From NCBI GenBank assembly GCA_947245585.1, contig CAMXPV010000005.1, positions 45,925 through 109,924 of the forward strand: a stretch of DNA of 64,000 nucleotides, read 5' to 3'. Position 1 is the stretch's first letter; each line of letters opens with the position of its first letter. Under the pieces are notes generated by a model. It was not told the origin of the DNA. It saw only the letters and a list, made by a program, of their open reading frames with translations, and did not search any database. This document shows, in pieces, positions 55,978-64,000 of the stretch. The position numbers and the translations under genes are program-made. Origin of the DNA: an uncultured Lachnospiraceae bacterium (GTDB lineage: Bacteria > Bacillota > Clostridia > Lachnospirales > Lachnospiraceae).

Positions 55978-55996
55978 GGTCCGTTCCTTTCCGACA

Positions 55997-57307
55997 TTAA
56001 CGTCCTATACTGTAATACTCGATTCCCGCTTCCTTCATCTTCTCCACGTCATAGACGTTTCGCCCGTCGTATACAAGCGGAATCCGCATCCGCTCTTTGA
56101 AAAGCGCAGGAGACAATTCCCTGATCTCCTCCCACTCCGTAAAGACAAAACAGATATTCGCGCCCGCAAGCGCCTCCTCCGGGCTGTCCACATAGGCGAT
56201 GGACCCCCTGCCGTTCTCCCCTTCCGGGTAAACCTTTCGGAAATTATCCGCCGCCACAGGATCGTAGGCCGTGATCTGCGCACCGTTTTCTAAGAGCAGC
56301 TTCACATTATCCAGCGAAGGGGCTTCCCGCAGATCGTCCGTGCCCGGTTTAAAGGCCAGTCCCAACACCGCCACTTTCAAGCCCTCAAACGTGATCATCC
56401 GCTTGCAGGCCTTCTGGTAAAGCCTGGTCTTCTGGGCAGCGTTCACATCCACCGCCGCCTCCACGGTCTTTAGCTGATAACCGTACTGCTTGGCCAGATA
56501 TTTCAAAGCCTTCGTGTCTTTGGGAAAACAGCTGCCGCCATAGCCGATGCCGGCGTTCAAAAATTTCGCCCCGATCCGGGCATCATAGCTCATGCCCTCC
56601 GCCACCGCGTCGATGTCCGCGCCGACCAGTTCGCAGAGATTGGCGATATCATTCATATAAGAAATTTTCAAGGCAAGGAAGTCATTGCAGGCATACTTGA
56701 TCATCTCCGCAGACCGTCTGTTCACTGAGACAATGGGCAGGCCGAAGGGCTCATAAATTTTCATCAGAATCTCTTCCGCTTCCTTACTCTCCGTGCCGAT
56801 GATAATGCGGGCCGCGTGCAGGGTATCCTGCACTGCCGAGCCCTGGGCCAGAAATTCCGGATTGGAGGCCACCTCCACCTTCACATCCCGGATCAGAAAG
56901 TCCTGGATAAACTGTTCCACCTTGTCATTGGTGCCCACAGGCACCGTGGACTTCACCACCACCAGACAATCCCGCTCCACCGACTCTGCGATCTGTCTGG
57001 AAACCGTGGCAATATAGTTCAGGTTGGCGGACCCGTCCGGCTGTTCCGGCGTTCCCACGCCGATAAAAATGGCATCCTTATCCCGGTAAGCCTGCGCATA
57101 GTCCGTGGTATAGTGGAGCCTGCCCGCGGCGTTGTTCTTTTGCATCAGCTCCTCCAGGCCTTCCTCAAAAATCGGGCTTTCCCCCGCCTCCATCATCCTG
57201 ACTTTTTTCTCATCCACATCCACACAGGTCACGTCATGTCCTTTTTCCGCAAAACACACGCCGGCCACCAGACCTACATAGCCGGTCCCTGCCACTGCTA
57301 TCTTCAT
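55997..57307 (-). CDS. UDP-glucose 6-dehydrogenase family
   Basis: MKIAVAGTGYVGLVAGVCFAEKGHDVTCVDVDEKKV; LNAGIGYGGSCFPKDTKAL. Confidence 0.94.
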   Translation of the reverse strand: MKIAVAGTGYVGLVAGVCFAEKGHDVTCVDVDEKKVRMMEAGESPIFEEGLEELMQKNNAAGRLHYTTDYAQAYRDKDAIFIGVGTPEQPDGSANLNYIATVSRQIAESVERDCLVVVKSTVPVGTNDKVEQFIQDFLIRDVKVEVASNPEFLAQGSAVQDTLHAARIIIGTESKEAEEILMKIYEPFGLPIVSVNRRSAEMIKYACNDFLALKISYMNDIANLCELVGADIDAVAEGMSYDARIGAKFLNAGIGYGGSCFPKDTKALKYLAKQYGYQLKTVEAAVDVNAAQKTRLYQKACKRMITFEGLKVAVLGLAFKPGTDDLREAPSLDNVKLLLENGAQITAYDPVAADNFRKVYPEGENGRGSIAYVDSPEEALAGANICFVFTEWEEIRELSPALFKERMRIPLVYDGRNVYDVEKMKEAGIEYYSIGR

Positions 57308-57369
57308 TTTTCGTATCTCCTCCTTCTCATCCCTTTTTACTGACAAAACGTTCCACCACCGCCAGTTCT

Positions 57370-58263
57370 TTATTCCTCCCGGTACTTTCCCTGCCAGTTT
57401 TTATATAACAGTAACGCCGGCAGAAGGCAAAGCGCATATAACAGCTTGTCCGGTATCTGCGACATAAGCCGTTTCCCTTCATATCCCGCGAAATGCCCAT
57501 AAATGATATAGAGCAGCATCATTTTTATTTTTACTTTCAAACAGGTCTCCGGATTTTCCAGATAAATCTTTGCGCGAAGCGTCATTCCTTTGGGTGAACG
57601 AATCTTCATCCTGCGCCCCGTGTTTGTCAGTCCGCCTTCCAGATAATCACAGATATACACGTTTTGATTGATGTGCACCATCTGATAGGGCCCGGACATC
57701 CGCATCCACACCACGTCCTCCGGCATGTACTTTTCCCCCTCAAAAACGGGAAAAGGATATTTCTTTAAAATGTCCGTAAAAAAGACCTCCGCCTTGTCCC
57801 CGCCGATGTTTCCGTTAATCCGCACATGCAGATAGGTATCTATCTTCTCATCCTCCGGAAAATACGCCGTGTTCACTCTGCCGTCGCCGTGGCACCGCAA
57901 AAAACTGTAGCCGCAGAGGTTGGGTGTATGCTTGTACTTTTCGTGATAGAAAAGGATCGTCTCCACCGCATTCTCCGGCAGATAATCGTCGCTGTCCACG
58001 ATAAAGGTCAGCTCTGACCCGATCTTTTCAATTCCCCTGTTGAGCGCCGTATGTTTTCCGGCATTGGCCTGTCTTTCATAGGAAATCCTGATTTTTTTCT
58101 CCTGCCTGTAGCTGTCAATCAGCCCGGATGTGCCGTCCGAACTCCCGTCATCGACTATCATCCAGTCAAAATCAGGGTTTGTCTGCCGCAGCAGGCTCTC
58201 ATAGAGTTTGGGCAGAAAATCCGCCCTGTTATAGGTGGGTGTTATTATCGTAAGCGCGCTCAT
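57370..58263 (-). CDS. GT2 glycosyltransferase
   Basis: LTIITPTYNRADFLPKLYESLLRQTNPDFDWMIVDDGSSDGT. Confidence 0.93.
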   Translation of the reverse strand: MSALTIITPTYNRADFLPKLYESLLRQTNPDFDWMIVDDGSSDGTSGLIDSYRQEKKIRISYERQANAGKHTALNRGIEKIGSELTFIVDSDDYLPENAVETILFYHEKYKHTPNLCGYSFLRCHGDGRVNTAYFPEDEKIDTYLHVRINGNIGGDKAEVFFTDILKKYPFPVFEGEKYMPEDVVWMRMSGPYQMVHINQNVYICDYLEGGLTNTGRRMKIRSPKGMTLRAKIYLENPETCLKVKIKMMLLYIIYGHFAGYEGKRLMSQIPDKLLYALCLLPALLLYKNWQGKYREE

Positions 58264-58304
58264 AGATTCCGTTTCCCCGTATTCTCCGCTCTTTCAGGCC
58301 ATCC

Positions 58305-59369
58305 TCAAAGCCCGGCCGCCTCCAGAAATTTTTCCGCTATCTTCTCCACAGAATAGTTTTCCCTGATCCGTACCGCTCCCGCCGACAGCCGTTTCGCCAG
58401 TTCTCCGTCGGAAGCAATCCGGCACATGGCCTCGCTCATGGCCGCCTGATCCCCCACCGGAACAAGCAGCCCGCTCTCCTCCGGGGTAATATAAATTCTC
58501 GCTCCGCCGATGGGACAGTCCGTAGAGATCGTCGGAATTCCCATGGAGAGCGCCTCCAACATGGAATTGGAAATCCCCTCATAGTCGGAGGATAACACAA
58601 ACATGGCCGCGTCCTTGATCTGCTCCCTCACATCGGGGCAAAACCCGTGCCATACCACGCGGGACGCAATGCCCAGACGTTTGGCCTGCTCTTTCAGCTG
58701 TCCCTCCAATTCTCCCTCTCCGTATATATGAAGTTCATAATCCGCAAATTTTTCAGAAAAACCCGCAAAAGCCTCCAATAAAAGCGCATGGTTTTTTTGT
58801 TTATGCAGTCTGCCGGCCGTCACAATCCTGTGGCTCCGGCTTCCCGTGTAGGGCTGCGGCATGTCCGCATCGACGGGGTTGGGTATCACCACCGCCTTTT
58901 TCGCGATCTCTTCCGGGAAATAGGAGATGCCGTCCTGTGTCTGAAAGGTGATCCGCCCGGCCCTCCTGTAAGCCCAATTGCGAAGCGCCTTCACATTACA
59001 GCTGTCGGGACTGTTTCTCTCCGCCACCATAATGGGTATCTTCATCCCCCAGGTGGTGATCACGGAAAACACGGCCCCCATCACACAGAACGCAAAGATA
59101 TGGCAGTCCGGATTTTTCTTGAAATACCGCCGCATGGCAAACAGCCGCCGCATCATGACGAAGGGGTTCCCGTTGGACCTGGCGGCCACGCTGAAATCCT
59201 CCACCTTTTCATGCAGGGGATAGGCATGTTCATACCCCGCAAACTGCATGACCGCCACGTCAAATCCCTTTCTGATATATTCCTCTGAGAGAAGGGAGAT
59301 TACCCGCTCCGTGCCGCCACCTGTCATGTTGGGAATGATAAAAACGATTTTTTTATTTTTCACCGCCAA
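58305..59369 (-). CDS. GT4 glycosyltransferase
   Basis: MTGGGTERVISLLSEEY; AGRLHKQKNHALLLEAFAGF; SSDYEGISNSMLEALSMGIPTISTDCPIGG. Confidence 0.94.
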   Translation of the reverse strand: MAVKNKKIVFIIPNMTGGGTERVISLLSEEYIRKGFDVAVMQFAGYEHAYPLHEKVEDFSVAARSNGNPFVMMRRLFAMRRYFKKNPDCHIFAFCVMGAVFSVITTWGMKIPIMVAERNSPDSCNVKALRNWAYRRAGRITFQTQDGISYFPEEIAKKAVVIPNPVDADMPQPYTGSRSHRIVTAGRLHKQKNHALLLEAFAGFSEKFADYELHIYGEGELEGQLKEQAKRLGIASRVVWHGFCPDVREQIKDAAMFVLSSDYEGISNSMLEALSMGIPTISTDCPIGGARIYITPEESGLLVPVGDQAAMSEAMCRIASDGELAKRLSAGAVRIRENYSVEKIAEKFLEAAGL

Positions 59370-60315
59370 GTATTCTCCTTATCTTGCGCGCCGCCCGCTC
59401 TGCAAGCGACGGCCCATGATAGCGGCGGGCTTTTTTCTCGTCGAAGAGTCCCTTCAGGTCCGGCTTACTGTTCACATACTCCCACCAGAGACTTCCCAGA
59501 TTCGTGTCATAACGCTTCCAGGGCTTGTCCCCCGCATAATGGATAATGGCCGGAGCATTCATAGCCTGTTGGTACTCCTCCTGCGTACAAAGCCCCTCCT
59601 CCACAAATCTGTGATACTCTTCCTGTGGCATATAGGCCAGACGGTTATATTTAAGCGGCAGATAGCTGATGGCTCCTTTACAGGTAATATTCAAAATATC
59701 CTGATCCTGATAGTAGAGCCTTTGCCGCGCCAACTCATCCCAACTTTTTTTCAAACCACGGCTTCGTATCTCCTCCAGGTTTAACAGCGTAACGCCGGCG
59801 TTGATATAGTTCCCTCTCTGCCCCTCCAGAAGATGCCAATACTCACGCCCGCTGTTCCACTCCCACTTGTCGGACAGGTTCACCGCGCCCCTTACCGCCG
59901 CCAGGGCCATTTTCTCCATCGGCGTTTCCCAGACCGCCCGCAGGCTTTCCCTTACCAGTATATCCGCATCCATATACAGAATGCGCGCTGTCTCCGGCAA
60001 GAGTTCCGGCAAGGCAAGTCTCAGATAGGTGCCTGTGGAGATTCCCCGCACCTCATAGGCGGACGCATAAGGGTTTTCGATACAGTGCATAACGAGCGCC
60101 GATTCTTTGTCCCGCGCCTCCACCAACTGCCGCAGCCGGGTTTCCACCCTTCCCGCCTCCTGCGTACAGACACAGTGAATCTCACAGCTAAGCGAATCCG
60201 GAACGCAGCTATCGACCAGAGAGGCAGCCGCCACCTGCACCGGCCCAATCAGATTTTCATCAAAGCAAAAAACCGCTTTTATTTTTTCCACGCAAAACCT
60301 CCCTGCGGTTTTCAT
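59353..60315 (-). CDS. GT8 glycosyltransferase
   Basis: TYLRLALPELLPETARILYMDADILVRESL; NYINAGVTLLNLEEIRS; YYQDQDILNITC; AIIHYAGDKPWKRY. Confidence 0.93.
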   Translation of the reverse strand: MKTAGRFCVEKIKAVFCFDENLIGPVQVAAASLVDSCVPDSLSCEIHCVCTQEAGRVETRLRQLVEARDKESALVMHCIENPYASAYEVRGISTGTYLRLALPELLPETARILYMDADILVRESLRAVWETPMEKMALAAVRGAVNLSDKWEWNSGREYWHLLEGQRGNYINAGVTLLNLEEIRSRGLKKSWDELARQRLYYQDQDILNITCKGAISYLPLKYNRLAYMPQEEYHRFVEEGLCTQEEYQQAMNAPAIIHYAGDKPWKRYDTNLGSLWWEYVNSKPDLKGLFDEKKARRYHGPSLAERAARKIRRILGGEK

Positions 60316-60349
60316 TCGGATGTTTCTCTGTTTCTAAACAGACACTCTT

Positions 60350-60378
60350 ATTCTACCCTGATACCATGAAAAAAGCAA
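60350..60378 (-). promoter_or_regulatory. Candidate promoter for the GT8/GT4/GT2/UGD gene run
   Basis: Minus strand TTGCTT - 17 nt - TAGAAT. Confidence 0.6.
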
Positions 60379-60414
60379 GGAATCCAAATGAATTCCCTGC
60401 CCTCCCTCCCTCTC

Positions 60415-60443
60415 TTGCCAAAAAGCGCAAAGGACGATAAAAT
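60415..60443 (+). promoter_or_regulatory. Candidate promoter for the plus-strand GT2 gene
   Basis: TTGCCA - 17 nt - TAAAAT, 31 nt upstream of ATG at 60475. Confidence 0.6.
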
Positions 60444-60474
60444 GTAATAACTACAAATGGAAAAGGAGCCCGTC

Positions 60475-61482
60475 ATGTCCAACTGTTTTTTATCTGTCAT
60501 CGTACCCGTTTATAATGCCGAATCCTATCTGGCCCGCTGTCTCGACAGCATCCTTGCCCAGACTTTCACCGACTTTGAGGTGATCCTCGTGGACGACGGC
60601 TCCACCGACGGCTCCGCCGCCCTCTGCGACAGCTATGCCGGCAAAGACGGACGTTTTTCCTGTATCCACAAAAAAAACGGCGGCCACACCTCCGCCAGAC
60701 AGGCAGGGCTGAAACAAGCCTCCGGAACCTATATCGCCTTTGTGGACAGCGACGACTGGATCGCAGCCACTATGTATCAGACCATGTGCGGCGCGGCGAA
60801 AGATACCGGTGCGGATATGGTCTGCTGTAATTACACCGCCGTCACGCCAAAGGGGAATCTTTTGTGCCGCTCCACCTTCCCGGAAGGCCTCTATGAAAAG
60901 CCCCTGTTGGAGGAACAGGTTTATCCCCGTATGCTCTACTCCGGCTCTTACTTTACCTACGGCGAAGCGCCCAATCTGTGGAACAAACTGTTCCGGCGGG
61001 AACTGCTAAACAAAAATCTTCCTTCCGTTCCCCTCTCCGTCAAGCTGGGGGAGGATGCCCTCGTCACTTATATCTGCCTGTTGGAATCCTCCCGCGTCTA
61101 TTTCTGTGAGGAACCCTTCTATTATTATCAGAGCAGTTCTTCCTCCCTCACGCACAACATGGACGAGAACCGCCTTTCAGAAAACAGGACGCTCTTCGAT
61201 GCCTTTTTAAGCATCGTTGATCTCTCCGTCTATCCCTGTATGGAACGGCAGCTTGATACCTACTTTGTCTACCAATGCCTTCTGACATATGGCCCGGTGT
61301 TCTCCGGCATACCAACCCCCCGCGGCCGTCGGATGTTCCTCGACGAGTGCGCCTATCCTCCCGTCAAAAGGGCCTTCCGCGCTGTCAGGATTCGGGAGTT
61401 AAAGGGCTTGCACAATAAACTCTACGCCCTCTGCATCCGCCACCGGCTCTACCGCTTATTCCGTTTTCTCCTGTCACATTAA
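60475..61482 (+). CDS. GT2 glycosyltransferase
   Basis: LSVIVPVYNAESYLARCLDSILAQTFTDFEVILVDDGSTDGSAALCDSYA. Confidence 0.94.
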   Translation: MSNCFLSVIVPVYNAESYLARCLDSILAQTFTDFEVILVDDGSTDGSAALCDSYAGKDGRFSCIHKKNGGHTSARQAGLKQASGTYIAFVDSDDWIAATMYQTMCGAAKDTGADMVCCNYTAVTPKGNLLCRSTFPEGLYEKPLLEEQVYPRMLYSGSYFTYGEAPNLWNKLFRRELLNKNLPSVPLSVKLGEDALVTYICLLESSRVYFCEEPFYYYQSSSSSLTHNMDENRLSENRTLFDAFLSIVDLSVYPCMERQLDTYFVYQCLLTYGPVFSGIPTPRGRRMFLDECAYPPVKRAFRAVRIRELKGLHNKLYALCIRHRLYRLFRFLLSH

Positions 61483-63329
61483 AAACCCCGGTCCCACTCT
61501 CCCGTCTGATAAAACTGCGCGGTCGCGTCTATGCCGTTTTGGTCATCGTTTAAAGCAATCGTCCGGTCAAACAGATTCGTCCGGGTGAAAGCTGCAAGCA
61601 GCAGGACAAACGCCGCCGTAATGGCCACCGCCGCGATCCGCTTCTTTCCGAATCTGAGGTGTTTTTCCTCCGTCCTCCCATTTTCCTCTTCGGCACGCTC
61701 TGTTCCTGCCTTTCCGGTCACCGCTCTCTCCAGAAACGCCGCCCACTCCGCCATGCCGCAGACCCCATAGGGAATGAGAAATGCAAAATAGGGGATCGTG
61801 TAGGAAGCGCTGGATTCCCAGAACAGATGAAAAAGCCATCCGCCGAGGAACACCACCACTCCCATCAGCTCGTAAACGCCGCCCTTTTTCCACCTGAGCA
61901 GCAAGAAAAACAACACCCCGAGCAGGATGAGTGTCTGCATGTAATTGAGAAAAACGGAGAGCCCCACGCTCCCTCTCCCCTCAATCAGGCTGTTCAGCCA
62001 CTGCGGCACATTCCCGTCCGCCTCTCTTCCCCTCGTGCGGTCCAGACAGATAAAGGTGGGGTCATTCCACTGAAAAGCGGTTTTTCTGGCCAAAAAGGGC
62101 AGTCCCTCATCCAACGGATTTTCCGACATCCGTGTCACAATCTTTTTTAGTTCTTCCAGAGAGGCCTCTGCAATCTTTTCCGTGTCATAGTGATACTCCG
62201 TATACACGTCAATGATATAACCATTGTAGCCGCCCGGCCCAAGCGGCGCCTCCTGCATCCCCATAACCACCCAGGAGAGCATCACCGCTCCCTCTTCCAA
62301 CTTCTGCCCCGAAATCCGCTCCACCATGCGGTTTGCAAGCTGCGTGCACAGCGCCACGCTAAGCGCCATACACACGATAAACAAAAGGGAAACCGCCCCT
62401 TTTTTGCGGTCCTTCTTTATAAAAAAGAACTGGTCAACCGCGTCGTAGGCAAGGAAACAGGCAATCGCAATCAGATAAATGAGACAGTTCATCTTGATCA
62501 CCGTGGCAAGCCCCATGCACACAGCGGCCGCCGCGATATAACGGTAACGCCTTGTCATGAGATACTTTCCCGCGAAATAAACCGCCCCCAGAGAAAACGC
62601 CATGCCCGGCAGAATGCCGTAAAGATAGGACACGTAAAAGGCTAACGGCACCCACACAAGCAGGCCAAGATACACTGCCCCCTGCCGTCCCTCCTGCTCT
62701 TTTCCGCCGACCAGAGCGAAAAAAAGAAAGAACATCTTCACAAGCAGTCCGTAAATCACCGCCAGACAGATCACGTTTATCAACTGCAGTCCCACAAAAT
62801 TATCCACTCCCACAAGAAAACTGAGCAGATAATAAAACAGAACGATGCCGGACTGAAAGGGATAGCGAAACAAATATTCCCCTTCCGCAAAGGAGGAAAA
62901 GTCTCCCCGCCGCCACTCCATGGCCGCCGCATAGACTTTGGCCGGATCAGAGGAGGGATGAAACTTCGTGACAAGCACATATGCCGTTCCCAAAACAAGC
63001 GTCAAAAGGGTCAGTCCCCAAAAGACGGCTTCCTTATGCCGCGCCATATCCTGCAGCCCCCCGCCTGTCCTGCCCCTTCCTGCAAGCCTTCTCCCCGCAA
63101 GCAGCACCGCAGTCACAAGCAAAAAAACTAACAGATGACGCAGCGGGCTGTCCGCTATATTGAGGGTTCTCTCCTGCCAGTTTCCATCCTCCAAAAGCAG
63201 ACGCCCCACAAAACTTGTGCCGAAAATGCTGTGCAAAAACAGCAAAAACACAGCCCCCGCAGCCATCAGGCGGATCAGGCCGTCTATCATTCGGTAAAAC
63301 ACATGATTTCGATTCATATCCTCTGCCAT
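61479..63329 (-). CDS. Polytopic membrane glycosyltransferase-like protein (GT39/PMT-like)
   Basis: SSDPAKVYAAAMEWRRGDFSSFAEGEYLFRYPFQSGIVLFYYLLS plus many TM segments. Confidence 0.72.
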   Translation of the reverse strand: MAEDMNRNHVFYRMIDGLIRLMAAGAVFLLFLHSIFGTSFVGRLLLEDGNWQERTLNIADSPLRHLLVFLLVTAVLLAGRRLAGRGRTGGGLQDMARHKEAVFWGLTLLTLVLGTAYVLVTKFHPSSDPAKVYAAAMEWRRGDFSSFAEGEYLFRYPFQSGIVLFYYLLSFLVGVDNFVGLQLINVICLAVIYGLLVKMFFLFFALVGGKEQEGRQGAVYLGLLVWVPLAFYVSYLYGILPGMAFSLGAVYFAGKYLMTRRYRYIAAAAVCMGLATVIKMNCLIYLIAIACFLAYDAVDQFFFIKKDRKKGAVSLLFIVCMALSVALCTQLANRMVERISGQKLEEGAVMLSWVVMGMQEAPLGPGGYNGYIIDVYTEYHYDTEKIAEASLEELKKIVTRMSENPLDEGLPFLARKTAFQWNDPTFICLDRTRGREADGNVPQWLNSLIEGRGSVGLSVFLNYMQTLILLGVLFFLLLRWKKGGVYELMGVVVFLGGWLFHLFWESSASYTIPYFAFLIPYGVCGMAEWAAFLERAVTGKAGTERAEEENGRTEEKHLRFGKKRIAAVAITAAFVLLLAAFTRTNLFDRTIALNDDQNGIDATAQFYQTGEWDRGF

Positions 63330-63358
63330 TTCCCCGTTTTTCCAAATATGATTCCTCT

Positions 63359-63387
63359 ATTTTACCCTGTTTCCCTGCAAAACACAA
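63359..63387 (-). promoter_or_regulatory. Candidate promoter for 61479..63329
   Basis: Minus strand TTGTGT - 17 nt - TAAAAT. Confidence 0.55.
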
Positions 63388-63460
63388 GATATGCTTCCCG
63401 CCCGCCCACAACAATTTGTCGTATTTCTTTCAGCTTATCTTCCATTCGTTGTTTTTATCC

Positions 63461-63477
63461 CACAACTTTTTGTTGTG
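63461..63477. promoter_or_regulatory. Inverted repeat upstream of the XRE regulator, candidate operator
   Basis: CACAAC-ttttt-GTTGTG perfect 6-bp arms; related ACAACAA half-sites nearby. Confidence 0.45.
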
Positions 63478-63536
63478 TGATAGCATATAGTACAACAAAT
63501 TCGTTAATCCTAGCAGTGGGAAGGGAGTTCTTCAGC

Positions 63537-63881
63537 ATGAGAGAACTACGCGCAGTCATCCGGGATTTGCGGGAAGACAACGATATTAGACAAAAAGCAG
63601 TCGCCGAATATCTGGGTGTGTCACAACAGACCTACTCCAACTACGAAAAAGGCCACCGTGAAATTCCCCTCTGGGTTGTCGTCCGGTTGGCCAGATTCTA
63701 TAAAGTCAGTACCGATTATCTTTTGGGTGCAGACACCGGCTATCTGGGAAGCACCAACCTGAGTGGAAAATATTGGGGCGACACCACCCTGCACGACGTG
63801 GTCTATGACTTACAGACGCTGAACGCCAAGGATCGGCGCGATCTGCTGAAATATATCAAGTTTTTGAAAGACACGGACTGA
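63537..63881 (+). CDS. XRE-family helix-turn-helix transcriptional regulator
   Basis: MRELRAVIRDLREDNDIRQKAVAEYLGVSQQTYSNYEKGHREIPLWVVVRLARFYKVSTDYLLG; start at 63537. Confidence 0.93.
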   Translation: MRELRAVIRDLREDNDIRQKAVAEYLGVSQQTYSNYEKGHREIPLWVVVRLARFYKVSTDYLLGADTGYLGSTNLSGKYWGDTTLHDVVYDLQTLNAKDRRDLLKYIKFLKDTD

Positions 63882-63923
63882 ATTTCCTGCCAGACTTCTC
63901 TGTGCAGGCCTGCACGTACAAAA

Positions 63924-63947
63924 ACCGACAGCTCATTGGCTGTCGGT
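63924..63947 (-). terminator. Hairpin, likely terminator for a minus-strand gene to the right of the window
   Basis: ACCGACAGC-tcattg-GCTGTCGGT; on the minus strand it is followed by TTTTTG. Confidence 0.55.
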
Positions 63948-63955
63948 CAGACTGT

Positions 63956-63987
63956 CAAAAAAGGTCAGCAAAAGCTGGCTTTTTTTG
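63956..63987 (+). terminator. Intrinsic terminator downstream of the XRE gene
   Basis: aaaaaaGGTCAGC-aaaa-GCTGGCttttttt; short GC stem (one G-U pair) extended by A/T, with T-tract. Confidence 0.7.
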
Positions 63988-64000
63988 ATATAATAAAATC

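Overview
This 64 kb window is almost entirely a cell-surface polysaccharide biosynthesis, export and decoration island. Protein style suggests a Firmicutes/Lachnospiraceae-like bacterium (inference; no rRNA or marker gene is present). No rRNA, tRNA, CRISPR array, transposase or phage module was recognised. Main blocks: (1) 0-7.5 kb: glycosyltransferases, a predicted methyltransferase-kinase fusion, and a Wzt/Wzm ABC exporter whose ATPase has a Wzt_C-like C-terminus. (2) 7.5-20 kb: rfbC, rfbA and rfbB interleaved with two GH25 muramidases and a VTC / DUF4956 / beta-helix lipoprotein / CotH module. (3) 20-36 kb: SGNH and MBOAT proteins, polytopic membrane proteins (one split by an in-frame TAG), a flavoprotein, and a GtrA / DUF6044-like / radical SAM / SGNH / ABC-transporter operon. 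(4) 36-52 kb: an FkbH-like HAD enzyme with a dedicated acyl carrier protein, several GT-C-like membrane proteins, two more MBOATs, and SGNH proteins. (5) 51-63 kb: YdjC-like deacetylase, GT2/GT4/GT8 enzymes, UDP-glucose dehydrogenase and a UDP-GlcA 4-epimerase-like enzyme, then an XRE regulator. The best candidates for an under-described system are the methyltransferase-kinase + Wzt_C exporter, the polyP-polymerase-like/CotH module inside the rhamnose cluster, the FkbH-ACP decoration pathway, and the GH25 protein with a hyperacidic Tyr-rich predicted cytoplasmic tail. All family calls were made by eye from the translations; none was checked by database search.
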